A DNA stretch of 64,000 nt from Halomonas salipaludis (GTDB lineage: Bacteria; Pseudomonadota; Gammaproteobacteria; Pseudomonadales; Halomonadaceae). This document shows, in pieces, positions 16,793-23,713 of the stretch; within the stretch, counting starts at the first letter, position 1, and each line of letters opens with the position of its first letter. Under the pieces are notes generated by a model, which ran no database searches, was not told the DNA's origin, and saw nothing but the letters and a program-made list of their open reading frames with translations. The DNA lies in assembly GCF_002286975.1 (NCBI RefSeq), contig NZ_NSKB01000002.1, forward strand, positions 310,001 through 374,000. The letters are read 5' to 3'. A program made the position numbers and the translations under genes.

Positions 16793-17857
16793 GTGACGAC
16801 ACCCTTTATTTCAGCATCACGCCCCCTGTGGCTGGCCCCGCTGGCGCTGGGCATCGCGCTTGCCAGCGGCTCGCTGCTCGCCGACGAAGGCAGCGAATGG
16901 CCGCTTGGCCACTACCCGTTGCCCGAAGACGGCAATATCGTCGGCGAGCGCTACACCGTCGAGGTCGAGGGCGACGAGACCCTGCTCGATATCGCCCGGG
17001 CCCATAACGTTGGCTATGAAGAGATCCGCGCCGCCAACCCGGAGGTCAGTATCTGGATTCCCGGCGACGGCACCGAAGTGGTGATTCCGGCCAAGCACAT
17101 TCTGCCCGACGCGCCCCGCGAGGGGCTGGTGGTGAATCTTGCCGAGCTGCGGCTCTACTACTACCCGCCCTCCGCCAATGGCGAGACACCGCGGGTCGAG
17201 ACCTACCCCATCGGCATCGGCCGTGAGGGCTTCAATACGCCGCTGGGCACCACCGAGACCACCATGCGCCTCGAGGACCCGGCCTGGTATCCGCCGCGTT
17301 CGATGCGCGAAGAGGCCGCTGAACGCGGTGAACCGGCCCCCGCCGTGGTGCCCCCGGGGCCCGACAATCCTCTGGGCCGACACGCCATCCTGCTCGACAT
17401 CCCCGGCTATCTGATCCATGGCACCAACATGCCCGACGGCATCGGCATGCGCGCCAGCCGCGGCTGTATCCGCATGTACCCGGAGGATATCGAACACCTC
17501 TACGGCAATATCCCCAACGGCACCGCGGTCAATATCATCGACGACCACTTCAAGGTCGGCTGGGAGGAGGACACCCTCTACGTCCAGGCCTTCGCCCCCG
17601 CCGAGCAGCGCGACGACGCCCTGACCCACCTGCTCGCCCCCTTCGACAACCTGCATCAGGCGCTCGGCGATGACCTGCCGGACATCGACTACGGCCAGGT
17701 GCGTGAGATCATGGAGTCCGCCAATGGCGAGCTGGTGGCGGTCTACCCACCGCCGGCGCCGGTCGAGGAGGAGCCCGAGGTACCGGAGCCCGGCGGCTTC
17801 TATCGTTATGTCCTGGATGCCCCGGGCGGCATCTACCAGGAGCTGGTGGCCGGCTAG
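16793..17857 (+). CDS. L,D-transpeptidase (YkuD/ErfK family) with N-terminal LysM-like domain
   Basis: A 354-residue periplasmic enzyme that makes 3-3 peptidoglycan cross-links or anchors lipoprotein to murein. The signal peptide is residues 1-30 (cut after LLA). Residues about 53-100 form a LysM-like peptidoglycan-binding segment (YTVEVEGDETLLDIARAHNV ... IPGDGTEVVIP). The catalytic YkuD domain spans about 110-245, with His209-Gly210 (YLIHGTN) and the active-site Ser-Arg-Gly-Cys225 (ASRGCIRM). The C-terminal tail is proline/glutamate-rich. The start is GTG without a strong ribosome-binding site. Confidence 0.93.
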   Translation: MTTPFISASRPLWLAPLALGIALASGSLLADEGSEWPLGHYPLPEDGNIVGERYTVEVEGDETLLDIARAHNVGYEEIRAANPEVSIWIPGDGTEVVIPAKHILPDAPREGLVVNLAELRLYYYPPSANGETPRVETYPIGIGREGFNTPLGTTETTMRLEDPAWYPPRSMREEAAERGEPAPAVVPPGPDNPLGRHAILLDIPGYLIHGTNMPDGIGMRASRGCIRMYPEDIEHLYGNIPNGTAVNIIDDHFKVGWEEDTLYVQAFAPAEQRDDALTHLLAPFDNLHQALGDDLPDIDYGQVREIMESANGELVAVYPPPAPVEEEPEVPEPGGFYRYVLDAPGGIYQELVAG

Positions 17858-17890
17858 TCATCGGGCCCGGCGGACACACGTCCCTCGCGA

Positions 17891-17916
17891 CGGCGACACC
17901 CCCAGGAGTGTCGCCG
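17891..17916 (+). terminator. Hairpin after the L,D-transpeptidase gene
   Basis: Arms CGGCGACAC and GTGTCGCCG (9 bp, perfect) around an 8-nt loop, 33 nt after the stop. No T-tract follows, so it may be Rho-assisted or an mRNA 3-prime stabiliser. Confidence 0.45.
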
Positions 17917-17998
17917 CGGTTATCGATGCTGGTCATCTTGTGGCAACGCAATATGCAGGAGTAACGTTAAGGTTCCCTGCAGCATCTCGGTAACCCTA

Positions 17999-19744
17999 AT
18001 GTCACGACCACGCAAGCCGTCCCGCTACTCACTGCCACGGCCCGGCAGCGCTCTGTTTGCCAGCTGGCGCCTGGGCTATGGCCTGGCCGAACTCAAGCGA
18101 GACCTACTCGCCGGGCTGACCATCGGCATCGTCGCGGTGCCCCTCTCCATGGCCCTGGCCATCGCCACTGGCGTACCGCCCCAACACGGCTTGTACACTG
18201 CTATCGTGGCGGGAGCCATCATCGCCCTCACCGGCGGCTCGCGCTTCAACGTCTCCGGCCCTACCGCGGCCTTCGTGGTTATCCTGTTCCCCATCGTCGC
18301 CAGCCATGGCCTTGGTGGCCTGCTGATCGCCACGCTGATGGCGGGAGTGATTCTGGTCGCGCTAGGGCTGGCACGGCTAGGCAACCTGATCCAGTTCGTG
18401 CCCTATCCGGTGGTGCTGGGTTTCACCGCCGGCATTGCCGTCGTCATCGCCTTGCTGCAGTTGCCCGACTTCCTCGGGCTCGCGGGGGTCGAAATCGGCG
18501 ATAGCACGCTGCACAACCTGGCTGCCATCGCCCATGCCGCACCCTCGCTGGCCCCTGCTGAATTCGGCATCGGCTTGTTGACGCTGGCTAGCCTGCTCCT
18601 GTGGCCGCGGCTGAAGACACCCGTGCCGGCACCGCTGGCAGGGCTGGCGGTAGGCACCCTGGCGACACTGGCGATCGCACCACTGGGTGTAGAGATCGAC
18701 ACCATCGCCTCGCGCTTCAGTTGGGAGTATCAGGGCCAGACCGGTAGTGGCATTCCCCCCTTCGCCCCCACCCTGCTGCTGCCTTGGCGCCTGCCTGGAG
18801 CGGATGGGACACCGCTGACGGTGGACTTCGCCCTGATTCGCGAACTACTCGGCCCGGCACTGGCCATCGCCATGCTGGCGGCCATCGAGTCACTACTCTG
18901 TGGGGTGGTCGCCGACGGCCTGACCCGCACCCGCCACGATCCCAACGCCGAGTTGATCGGTCAGGGACTCGGCAATATCGCCGTCCCCTTCTTCGGCGGC
19001 ATCACCGCCACCGCCGCGCTGGCGCGCACCGCCACCAATATCCGCAGTGGTGCCTGCTCGCCACTGGCCGCGGTGGTCCACGCGCTGGTGGTACTGCTGG
19101 CAGTGGTGGCGCTGGCCGAGGTGCTCGCGCTGGTGCCGATGGCAGCACTTGCCGCGCTGCTGTTCGTGATCGCCTGGAATATGAGCGAGGCGCGCCACTT
19201 CGTGCACACCCTGAAGAGCGCACCGGGCAGCGACGTCGCCATCCTGGTGATCTGCTTCCTGCTCACGGTGGTATTCGATATGGTGCTGGGGGTGGCAGTG
19301 GGCATCGGCCTTGCGGCAACACTGTTCATCCGCCGCATGGCCCACCTTACACACGCCCGCCGTCTTGAACCTGATAGTGACGAACAGACCCGAGATCTAC
19401 CGCCCCAGGTGGCGCTCTATGACATCAACGGCCCGCTGTTCTTCGGTGCCGCGGAAAAGGCCGTGTCGACCCTGCGGGTAGTAGATCCCGAGGTGCGCGT
19501 GGTGATGCTCGATATGCGCGACGTGCCGAGCCTGGACGCCACCGCCATCGTCGCCCTGCAGTCGCTGGTCGAGGAGCTACGCGCGCGCCAGGTGGGGCTG
19601 ATCTTCATCGGCATGCCGGCACGCATGGTGCTCAAGCTCAAGCGCGCCGGCGTGAAACGCCAAACAGGGCGCCTGGCTGTCGTGAACCACCTACTCCATG
19701 CGCGACGCCTGGCCGAGCGCTGGCTGACCATGCAGAGCGTTTGA
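17999..19744 (+). CDS. SulP-family anion transporter with STAS domain (DauA-like)
   Basis: A 581-residue transporter. Residues about 25-450 hold 12-14 membrane helices with SulP motifs (DLLAGLTIGIVAVPLSMALAIATGVPPQHGLYTAIVAG, GGSRFNVSGPTAAFVVIL, IGQGLGNIAVPFFGGITATAALARTATNIRSGA). Residues about 465-570 form a cytoplasmic STAS domain (QVALYDINGPLFFGAAEK ... VVMLDMRDVPSLDATAIVAL). The closest named relative by pattern is DauA, the C4-dicarboxylate carrier active at acidic pH, but bicarbonate or sulfate carriers share the same architecture. It appears monocistronic. The start codon has no clear Shine-Dalgarno sequence. Confidence 0.9.
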   Translation: MSRPRKPSRYSLPRPGSALFASWRLGYGLAELKRDLLAGLTIGIVAVPLSMALAIATGVPPQHGLYTAIVAGAIIALTGGSRFNVSGPTAAFVVILFPIVASHGLGGLLIATLMAGVILVALGLARLGNLIQFVPYPVVLGFTAGIAVVIALLQLPDFLGLAGVEIGDSTLHNLAAIAHAAPSLAPAEFGIGLLTLASLLLWPRLKTPVPAPLAGLAVGTLATLAIAPLGVEIDTIASRFSWEYQGQTGSGIPPFAPTLLLPWRLPGADGTPLTVDFALIRELLGPALAIAMLAAIESLLCGVVADGLTRTRHDPNAELIGQGLGNIAVPFFGGITATAALARTATNIRSGACSPLAAVVHALVVLLAVVALAEVLALVPMAALAALLFVIAWNMSEARHFVHTLKSAPGSDVAILVICFLLTVVFDMVLGVAVGIGLAATLFIRRMAHLTHARRLEPDSDEQTRDLPPQVALYDINGPLFFGAAEKAVSTLRVVDPEVRVVMLDMRDVPSLDATAIVALQSLVEELRARQVGLIFIGMPARMVLKLKRAGVKRQTGRLAVVNHLLHARRLAERWLTMQSV

Positions 19745-19758
19745 AGGGGGCTATGCCC

Positions 19759-19845
19759 CTACAACGTGGCGATCATGCGCCGCGCCCCGCCATGTTCGCC
19801 GAGCCAGATACCCACCACTAGGCGCAGTTCCTGCTGATGCCACAT
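19759..19845 (-). CDS. Possible 28-residue small protein
   Basis: A short reading frame beginning MWHQQELRLVVGIWLGEHGG and ending IATL, in the 204-nt gap between the SulP and cupin genes. AGGGG lies seven bases before its ATG, a better ribosome-binding site than several long genes here have. The length is too short to judge by codon use. Nothing else is seen in this gap. It could be chance or the remnant of a longer gene. Confidence 0.25.
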   Translation of the reverse strand: MWHQQELRLVVGIWLGEHGGARRMIATL

Positions 19846-19948
19846 GGCGATTCCCCTCGTCTGTAATGACCGGATATCGCCTCATGCTGGCGGGTCGTGC
19901 AGGGGGCAAGGGAGCCGCGCGGCATACCGCCACGCGGCGTGTCACTCG

Positions 19949-20428
19949 CTACTGACGCGGATCATCCGCCGGGTCGATATACTCGATGCCCCATGGGCCG
20001 GTGCCGTGCAACTGGATGATGGTCTCTCCCTCTGCATAGCCGAACATGCCGTCACCCGGCGACATGATGGCATAGCCGCCAACAGGCAGGGCGTGGGTGG
20101 CTTCGCGCTCGAAGCGCTCGCCATGGGCAAAGTGCAGGGTGCCCTCGAGTACCGTCACCCGCTCGTAGGCGGGATGCACGTGGGGCTTGATCTCGTAGCC
20201 ATCCTCCAGCCGCAGGCGAAAGGTGAATGGCACCTCGGCCGAGAGGTCGCCCTCGATGATCGCGATCTCGGCGCCCTCGCCCATGGAACCGACCGGCCCC
20301 CAGCTGAGATCGTCAGGCGTGCCGAGCAGGTGCCCGTCGCCATGATAGGGGGCAGCCCAGAGTGCTCCAGATACACTGGAAATCGCCAAGGCCAGCAAGG
20401 CATTCAGGATAGTGGAGTGGCGTTGCAT
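19949..20428 (-). CDS. Secreted cupin-domain protein
   Basis: A 159-residue protein with a signal peptide (MQRHSTILNALLALAISSVSGALWAA) and a single cupin barrel. The metal-binding pattern is visible as KPHVHPAYERVTVLEGTLHFAHG (two His and a Glu of motif 1) and a second motif near PVGGYAIMSPGDGMFGYA. It lies 45 nt downstream of the methyltransferase on the same strand, so it is likely in the transcript driven by the ECF-type promoter at 21320-21347. Periplasmic location and substrate are unassigned. Confidence 0.8.
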   Translation of the reverse strand: MQRHSTILNALLALAISSVSGALWAAPYHGDGHLLGTPDDLSWGPVGSMGEGAEIAIIEGDLSAEVPFTFRLRLEDGYEIKPHVHPAYERVTVLEGTLHFAHGERFEREATHALPVGGYAIMSPGDGMFGYAEGETIIQLHGTGPWGIEYIDPADDPRQ

Positions 20429-20473
20429 GGTGGCTTCTCCTTGATTGTGATAGTAGTCGCGGCCCCGCGGCCC

Positions 20474-21265
20474 TCAGTGCTTAACTGCCAGCAGCGAGAT
20501 GCTCTTGACCCCGTAGGTGGCACTGGCCCCCCGAGCCGAATCGGTCAGGAAGCGGTATTCGGGGTGCTCACGCCAGGTCTCGATGACGAGGCCAGCCGAC
20601 TCGATGGCTGCACGGTAGTCGTCCTGCTGTAGGGCGCCGCCAATGCAGGCGGCCCACAGGGTGGCGTTGCAAGAGACGCTCTCCGGCAGCGCCGTTTCGG
20701 TGACGATGTCGGCCAGAGCCAGGCGCCCACCGGGACGCAGTACCCGCGCCGCCTCGGCGAAGACCCGTGACTTGTCGGCCGAAAGGTTGATCACGCCGTT
20801 GCTGATCACCACGTCGACGCTTTCGTCGGCAAACGGCGGCGCCTCGATGTAGCCGGCACGGAAGGTGACCTGGCCGGAATCTGCCTCGCGTGCCAGCCGC
20901 TCAGCCTTGTCGCGCTGAGCTGCGGTCATGTCGAGCCCCAGTACCTGCCCACCTGGCCCCGTAGCAAGAGCCGCCAGCAGGCTGTCCATGCCGGAACCGC
21001 TGCCCAGGTCGAGTACTGTCTCGCCGAGTTGGATGGCGGCCAGGTCGAGAAAATGGCCAACGCCGGCGAAGGAGTCGATGGCGGCGTCAGGTACAGCATC
21101 CAGGCCGCGTGGGTCGTAGCCCAGCCGTTCAGCCAGGGCTCGCCCCATCTCGAAGTGAAACTCCCCCTGCGGCGATTCGGCCACCTCGCGATACATTGCC
21201 TTGACACGTGCCTCAAGCTCCTGTGTATCCACCCCCGTGGATGCAGGCTGTGCGGTAATAGTCAT
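20474..21265 (-). CDS. SAM-dependent methyltransferase, ArsM-like
   Basis: A 263-residue class I methyltransferase. The SAM site is seen as ETVLDLGSGSGMDS (residues 82-95), LGLDMTAAQRDKA (motif II), NGVINLSADKSRVFAEAARVLRPGGRLALAD (motifs IV-V). The segment PESVSCNATLWAACIGGALQQDDY resembles the ArsM/arsenite-methyltransferase region around its conserved cysteine, but only two cysteines (199 and 207) exist in the whole protein, fewer than canonical ArsM uses. It is paralogous to the domain at 22409-23641 (shared YREVAESPxxxFHFxxG-like N-terminus, FAGVG, motif IV NGxxNL). It is transcribed from the mirror-image ECF promoter. The methyl acceptor is unknown. Confidence 0.8.
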   Translation of the reverse strand: MTITAQPASTGVDTQELEARVKAMYREVAESPQGEFHFEMGRALAERLGYDPRGLDAVPDAAIDSFAGVGHFLDLAAIQLGETVLDLGSGSGMDSLLAALATGPGGQVLGLDMTAAQRDKAERLAREADSGQVTFRAGYIEAPPFADESVDVVISNGVINLSADKSRVFAEAARVLRPGGRLALADIVTETALPESVSCNATLWAACIGGALQQDDYRAAIESAGLVIETWREHPEYRFLTDSARGASATYGVKSISLLAVKH

Positions 21266-21290
21266 GCTCTCTCTCCTCTTGGCTACTCAC

Positions 21291-21312
21291 CACGACACCG
21301 GACGGTGTCGTG
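21291..21312 (-). other. Perfect 9-bp hairpin in the methyltransferase leader
   Basis: Arms CACGACACC and GGTGTCGTG around GGAC, located between the predicted leftward -10 (21320-21324) and the methyltransferase start (21265). If the promoter call is right, the hairpin sits at or very near the 5-prime end of the leftward mRNA, where it could protect it from decay or bind a regulator. Confidence 0.45.
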
Positions 21313-21319
21313 TGTGCCA

Positions 21320-21347
21320 GGACGCAGCCGCTGGATAAAGGGTTCCC
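21320..21347 (-). promoter_or_regulatory. ECF-type promoter, leftward (GGGAAC-N17-CGTCC)
   Basis: Read on the minus strand, GGGAAC (21347-21342) is followed by 17 bases and CGTCC (21324-21320). A GGGAAC/GGAAC -35 and a CGTC-type -10 at this spacing is the usual form of ECF sigma promoters. It points to the methyltransferase and cupin genes. Its -35 is one arm of the palindrome GGTTCCCAATGGGAACC at 21341-21357 shared with the rightward promoter. Confidence 0.65.
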
Positions 21348-21350
21348 AAT

Positions 21351-21378
21351 GGGAACCGAACGCATCGCTGCCGCGTCC
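21351..21378 (+). promoter_or_regulatory. ECF-type promoter, rightward (GGGAAC-N17-CGTCC)
   Basis: GGGAAC at 21351-21356, 17 bases, CGTCC at 21374-21378, upstream of the sigma/anti-sigma/methyltransferase operon. It has the same -35, spacer length and -10 as the divergent leftward promoter. ECF sigma genes commonly drive their own promoter, so autoregulation by the adjacent sigma factor is the simplest reading. Confidence 0.65.
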
Positions 21379-21517
21379 CGGCAATACCTGTCCGCTTGCC
21401 CGGTGACGGCAGGCAGACCATGCTCGAAGAGGTGTCGCCATGCCGTTGGCAGGTTCACTGCTTAGCCATCCTCGGTCGCAGTCATGCGTCCGGTACCGGG
21501 ACGCCACGGGGGCCATT

Positions 21518-22135
21518 ATGCGTTTCGACGAAGCCGCCAGCCGGCGGGAGTGGTTCGAACAGCGCCTGGCACCGCTGATGGACCGCCTCTATGGCACTGC
21601 ACTGCGGCTTACCCGTAACTCCGCCGACGCCGAAGACATCGTCGCCGAGGCGGTGACCAAGGCCTGGACGCAGCTCGACCGGCTGCGCGACGCCCAACAC
21701 TTCGAAGGCTGGCTGTTTCATATCCTCACCAACACCTTCATCAGCGAATGGAGGAAGCGCCGCTGCCGCCCATCGTCGGGCGGAGATGACGCTACCGAGC
21801 CCAGCGAGCTCGACAGCGCCAGCTTTGCGCTGTTCCAGCAGCTGCACCAGCCCTTCCTCCTATGGTGGGGCAGCCTCGAGGAACAATTCTTCAACGGCCT
21901 GCTGCAGGAGGATCTGCAGCGGGCACTGGATGCGCTACCCGATGCTTACCGAGTGACGATTGTGCTGGTCGAGGTGCAGGGCTATACGTATGAGGAGGTC
22001 GCGAGTCTCCTCGGCATTCCACTGGGCACCGTACGCTCGCGATTGAACCGGGCGCGCTGTCGATTGCAGCAGGCACTCTGGGAGCAGGCCAGAGAGGCGG
22101 GCGTGGTGTCAGGAACGGGAGGAGCGCAGGAATGA
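21518..22135 (+). CDS. ECF-family RNA polymerase sigma factor
   Basis: A 205-residue sigma-70 of the extracytoplasmic-function class. Region 2 is seen in LYGTALRLTRNSADAEDIVAEAVTKAWTQLDRLRDAQHFEGWLFHILTNTFISEWRKRRCRP, and region 4 in LDALPDAYRVTIVLVEVQGYTYEEVASLLGIPLGTVRSRLNRARCRLQQ. An unusually aromatic linker (about residues 95-125) separates them. The start at 21518 gives a typical length. An in-frame ATG at 21440, with a stronger ribosome-binding site (GAGGTG, five bases upstream), would add 26 residues. The stop overlaps the anti-sigma start. It probably directs transcription from the promoter pair at 21320-21378. Confidence 0.93.
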   Translation: MRFDEAASRREWFEQRLAPLMDRLYGTALRLTRNSADAEDIVAEAVTKAWTQLDRLRDAQHFEGWLFHILTNTFISEWRKRRCRPSSGGDDATEPSELDSASFALFQQLHQPFLLWWGSLEEQFFNGLLQEDLQRALDALPDAYRVTIVLVEVQGYTYEEVASLLGIPLGTVRSRLNRARCRLQQALWEQAREAGVVSGTGGAQE

Positions 22136-22389
22136 GCCCGAGAGCACTGAGCTGCGAGGAGGTCATCGAGCGTCTTTTCGACTACCTCGACCGGGAACTC
22201 GACCCGCAGGCGGCGAGCGATATCGAATGGCACCTGCACCGCTGCCGAGACTGCTTCACACGCGCCGAATTTGAACGACGACTACGGGCTAGGGTGGCGG
22301 CCAGCGGCACGGCAAAGACCCCGCCACGGCTGCATCAGCGCATTCGGACCCTGCTCGACCGCTTCGATGAGTCCGACACCACCCGCTGA
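22132..22389 (+). CDS. Zinc-binding anti-sigma factor (ZAS, RsrA-like)
   Basis: An 85-residue cytoplasmic protein coupled to the sigma gene through an ATGA overlap. It has Cys8 followed by the HLHRCRDC motif (His-x3-Cys-x2-Cys), the zinc-ligand signature of redox-responsive anti-sigma factors such as RsrA. The spacing SCEEVIERLFDYLDRELD before the motif also matches that group. In RsrA, oxidation forms a disulfide, expels zinc and frees the sigma factor. The same thiol-switch mechanism is inferred here, which would make the adjacent methyltransferases part of a thiol, metal(loid) or oxidant response. There is no membrane helix. Confidence 0.88.
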   Translation: MSPRALSCEEVIERLFDYLDRELDPQAASDIEWHLHRCRDCFTRAEFERRLRARVAASGTAKTPPRLHQRIRTLLDRFDESDTTR

Positions 22390-22408
22390 CCCGTGAGGAG
22401 AACACCTC

Positions 22409-23641
22409 ATGGTGGCTATTCTCGGCTACTCACGCCCGCAGATTCTGGCTGCGGTACAGCAGATGTACACCACCGTGGCGAATGCCCCTGACTCCCCTTT
22501 CCATTTCCCTGTCGGCGTCGAGGCCAGCCGCCGTCTGGGTTATCCCCCCGATCAGCTCGCGCTGCTGCCGGCAGAGGTAGGCGATGCCTTCGCCGGCGTC
22601 GGCTACCCTTTTCGTGCCGAGGCCATCCGCACCGGCGACCGGGTACTCGACATAGGCGCAGGTGCCGGCGCTGACGCCCTCATAGCGCACCAGTTGGCCG
22701 GCCCGCAAGGTCAGGTCATCGCCCTCGACCTGACCGCGGCCATGACCCGCCGACTACACCAGGCTGCCAAACGCCACGCCATCCAACGGCTCGGCGTAGT
22801 GCAGGGTTCCGCCGAGCAGTTACCACTGCCCGATGCCAGCATCGACTGCATCAGCAGCAACGGCGCCCTCAACCTGGTACCCGATAAACGCCGCGCGGTG
22901 GCCGAGATGTTCCGCGTGCTTAAGCCCCACGGACGCCTACAGCTGGCCGACGTGGTGATCCATCATCCGGTATCGGTGGATTGCCACGAGGACCCGCGAC
23001 TGTGGGTCGAGTGTGTGGTGGGGGCAACGGTGAAGGAGGAGCTCGTAGCGCTGTTCGAGGAAGTTGGCTTCGAGGATGTGGCCGTGGTCGGCAGTCACGA
23101 CTACTTCTCTCTGAGCCCCAGCGCCCAGACGCGCGAGGTTGCCGCAGGCTTCGGTGCACACTCGGTCGAGCTCAGAATGCGCCGCGGCGATACCGCCCCG
23201 AGCAGGGTACAGCGTTGGGGGCGTCGCCTTGATCCGCGGCGCTGGCTGCGGCTATGGTATCGCCGTGGCCTGCTCGGGATACTGGCCTTCCTGCTGGCCT
23301 TACTGAGCTGCTACGGCACCCTGGCACTGGTCGCCCTGCTACCGCTGTTGGGCGTACACCTGGCGCTCGACGAGGGGCTCTGGGCCGGCACCATCGCTGC
23401 CTTTGTGTTGTTCACCCTGGCGTTCGTGGCCAGCGGCCTGCGCCTACATCGCCGTGCATGGCCCACGCTTGCGGGCCTGGCCGGCTCACTTCTCGTGTTG
23501 TACGCACTGTTCGTCGACTATTCCATGGCACTGGAGCTGATCGGCTTCGTGCTGCTGGCCGGCGCCGTCGCTTGGGACCTCAGGCAGCGTCGACGGTACG
23601 AAGCCACTGTGCTTGGACTGGCAGACAGGAGACCAACGTAG
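22409..23641 (+). CDS. Methyltransferase fused to a MerC-like four-helix membrane domain
   Basis: A 410-residue fusion. Residues 1-260 are a class I SAM methyltransferase paralogous to 20474-21265 (VLDIGAGAGADALIAHQLAG motif I; SSNGALNLVPDKRRAVAEMFRVLKPHGRLQLADVV). It carries cysteines in VDCHEDPRLWVECVVGA at the position of the ArsM-like Cys pair. Residues about 285-400 form four hydrophobic helices beginning RRGLLGILAFLLALLSCYGT, followed by an Arg-rich loop, resembling MerC-type membrane domains. It is the third gene of the ECF operon, 19 nt after the anti-sigma gene, with GAGGAG in the gap. The membrane domain may bind, move or expel the methylated product. Confidence 0.8.
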   Translation: MVAILGYSRPQILAAVQQMYTTVANAPDSPFHFPVGVEASRRLGYPPDQLALLPAEVGDAFAGVGYPFRAEAIRTGDRVLDIGAGAGADALIAHQLAGPQGQVIALDLTAAMTRRLHQAAKRHAIQRLGVVQGSAEQLPLPDASIDCISSNGALNLVPDKRRAVAEMFRVLKPHGRLQLADVVIHHPVSVDCHEDPRLWVECVVGATVKEELVALFEEVGFEDVAVVGSHDYFSLSPSAQTREVAAGFGAHSVELRMRRGDTAPSRVQRWGRRLDPRRWLRLWYRRGLLGILAFLLALLSCYGTLALVALLPLLGVHLALDEGLWAGTIAAFVLFTLAFVASGLRLHRRAWPTLAGLAGSLLVLYALFVDYSMALELIGFVLLAGAVAWDLRQRRRYEATVLGLADRRPT

Positions 23642-23681
23642 CCATACGCTTGCGCAGGATAATAGGATCGGGGAATCGAAT

Positions 23682-23706
23682 CGCCGCCCGGCCAAGCCGG
23701 GCGGCG
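23682..23706. terminator. Bidirectional GC hairpin between convergent genes
   Basis: Perfect 11-bp arms CGCCGCCCGGC and GCCGGGCGGCG around CAA, in the 72-nt gap between the methyltransferase fusion (plus) and the aldehyde dehydrogenase (minus). The T-tract is weak on both sides, but stem strength and location point to a shared terminator. Confidence 0.6.
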
Positions 23707-23713
23707 TGGCGGC

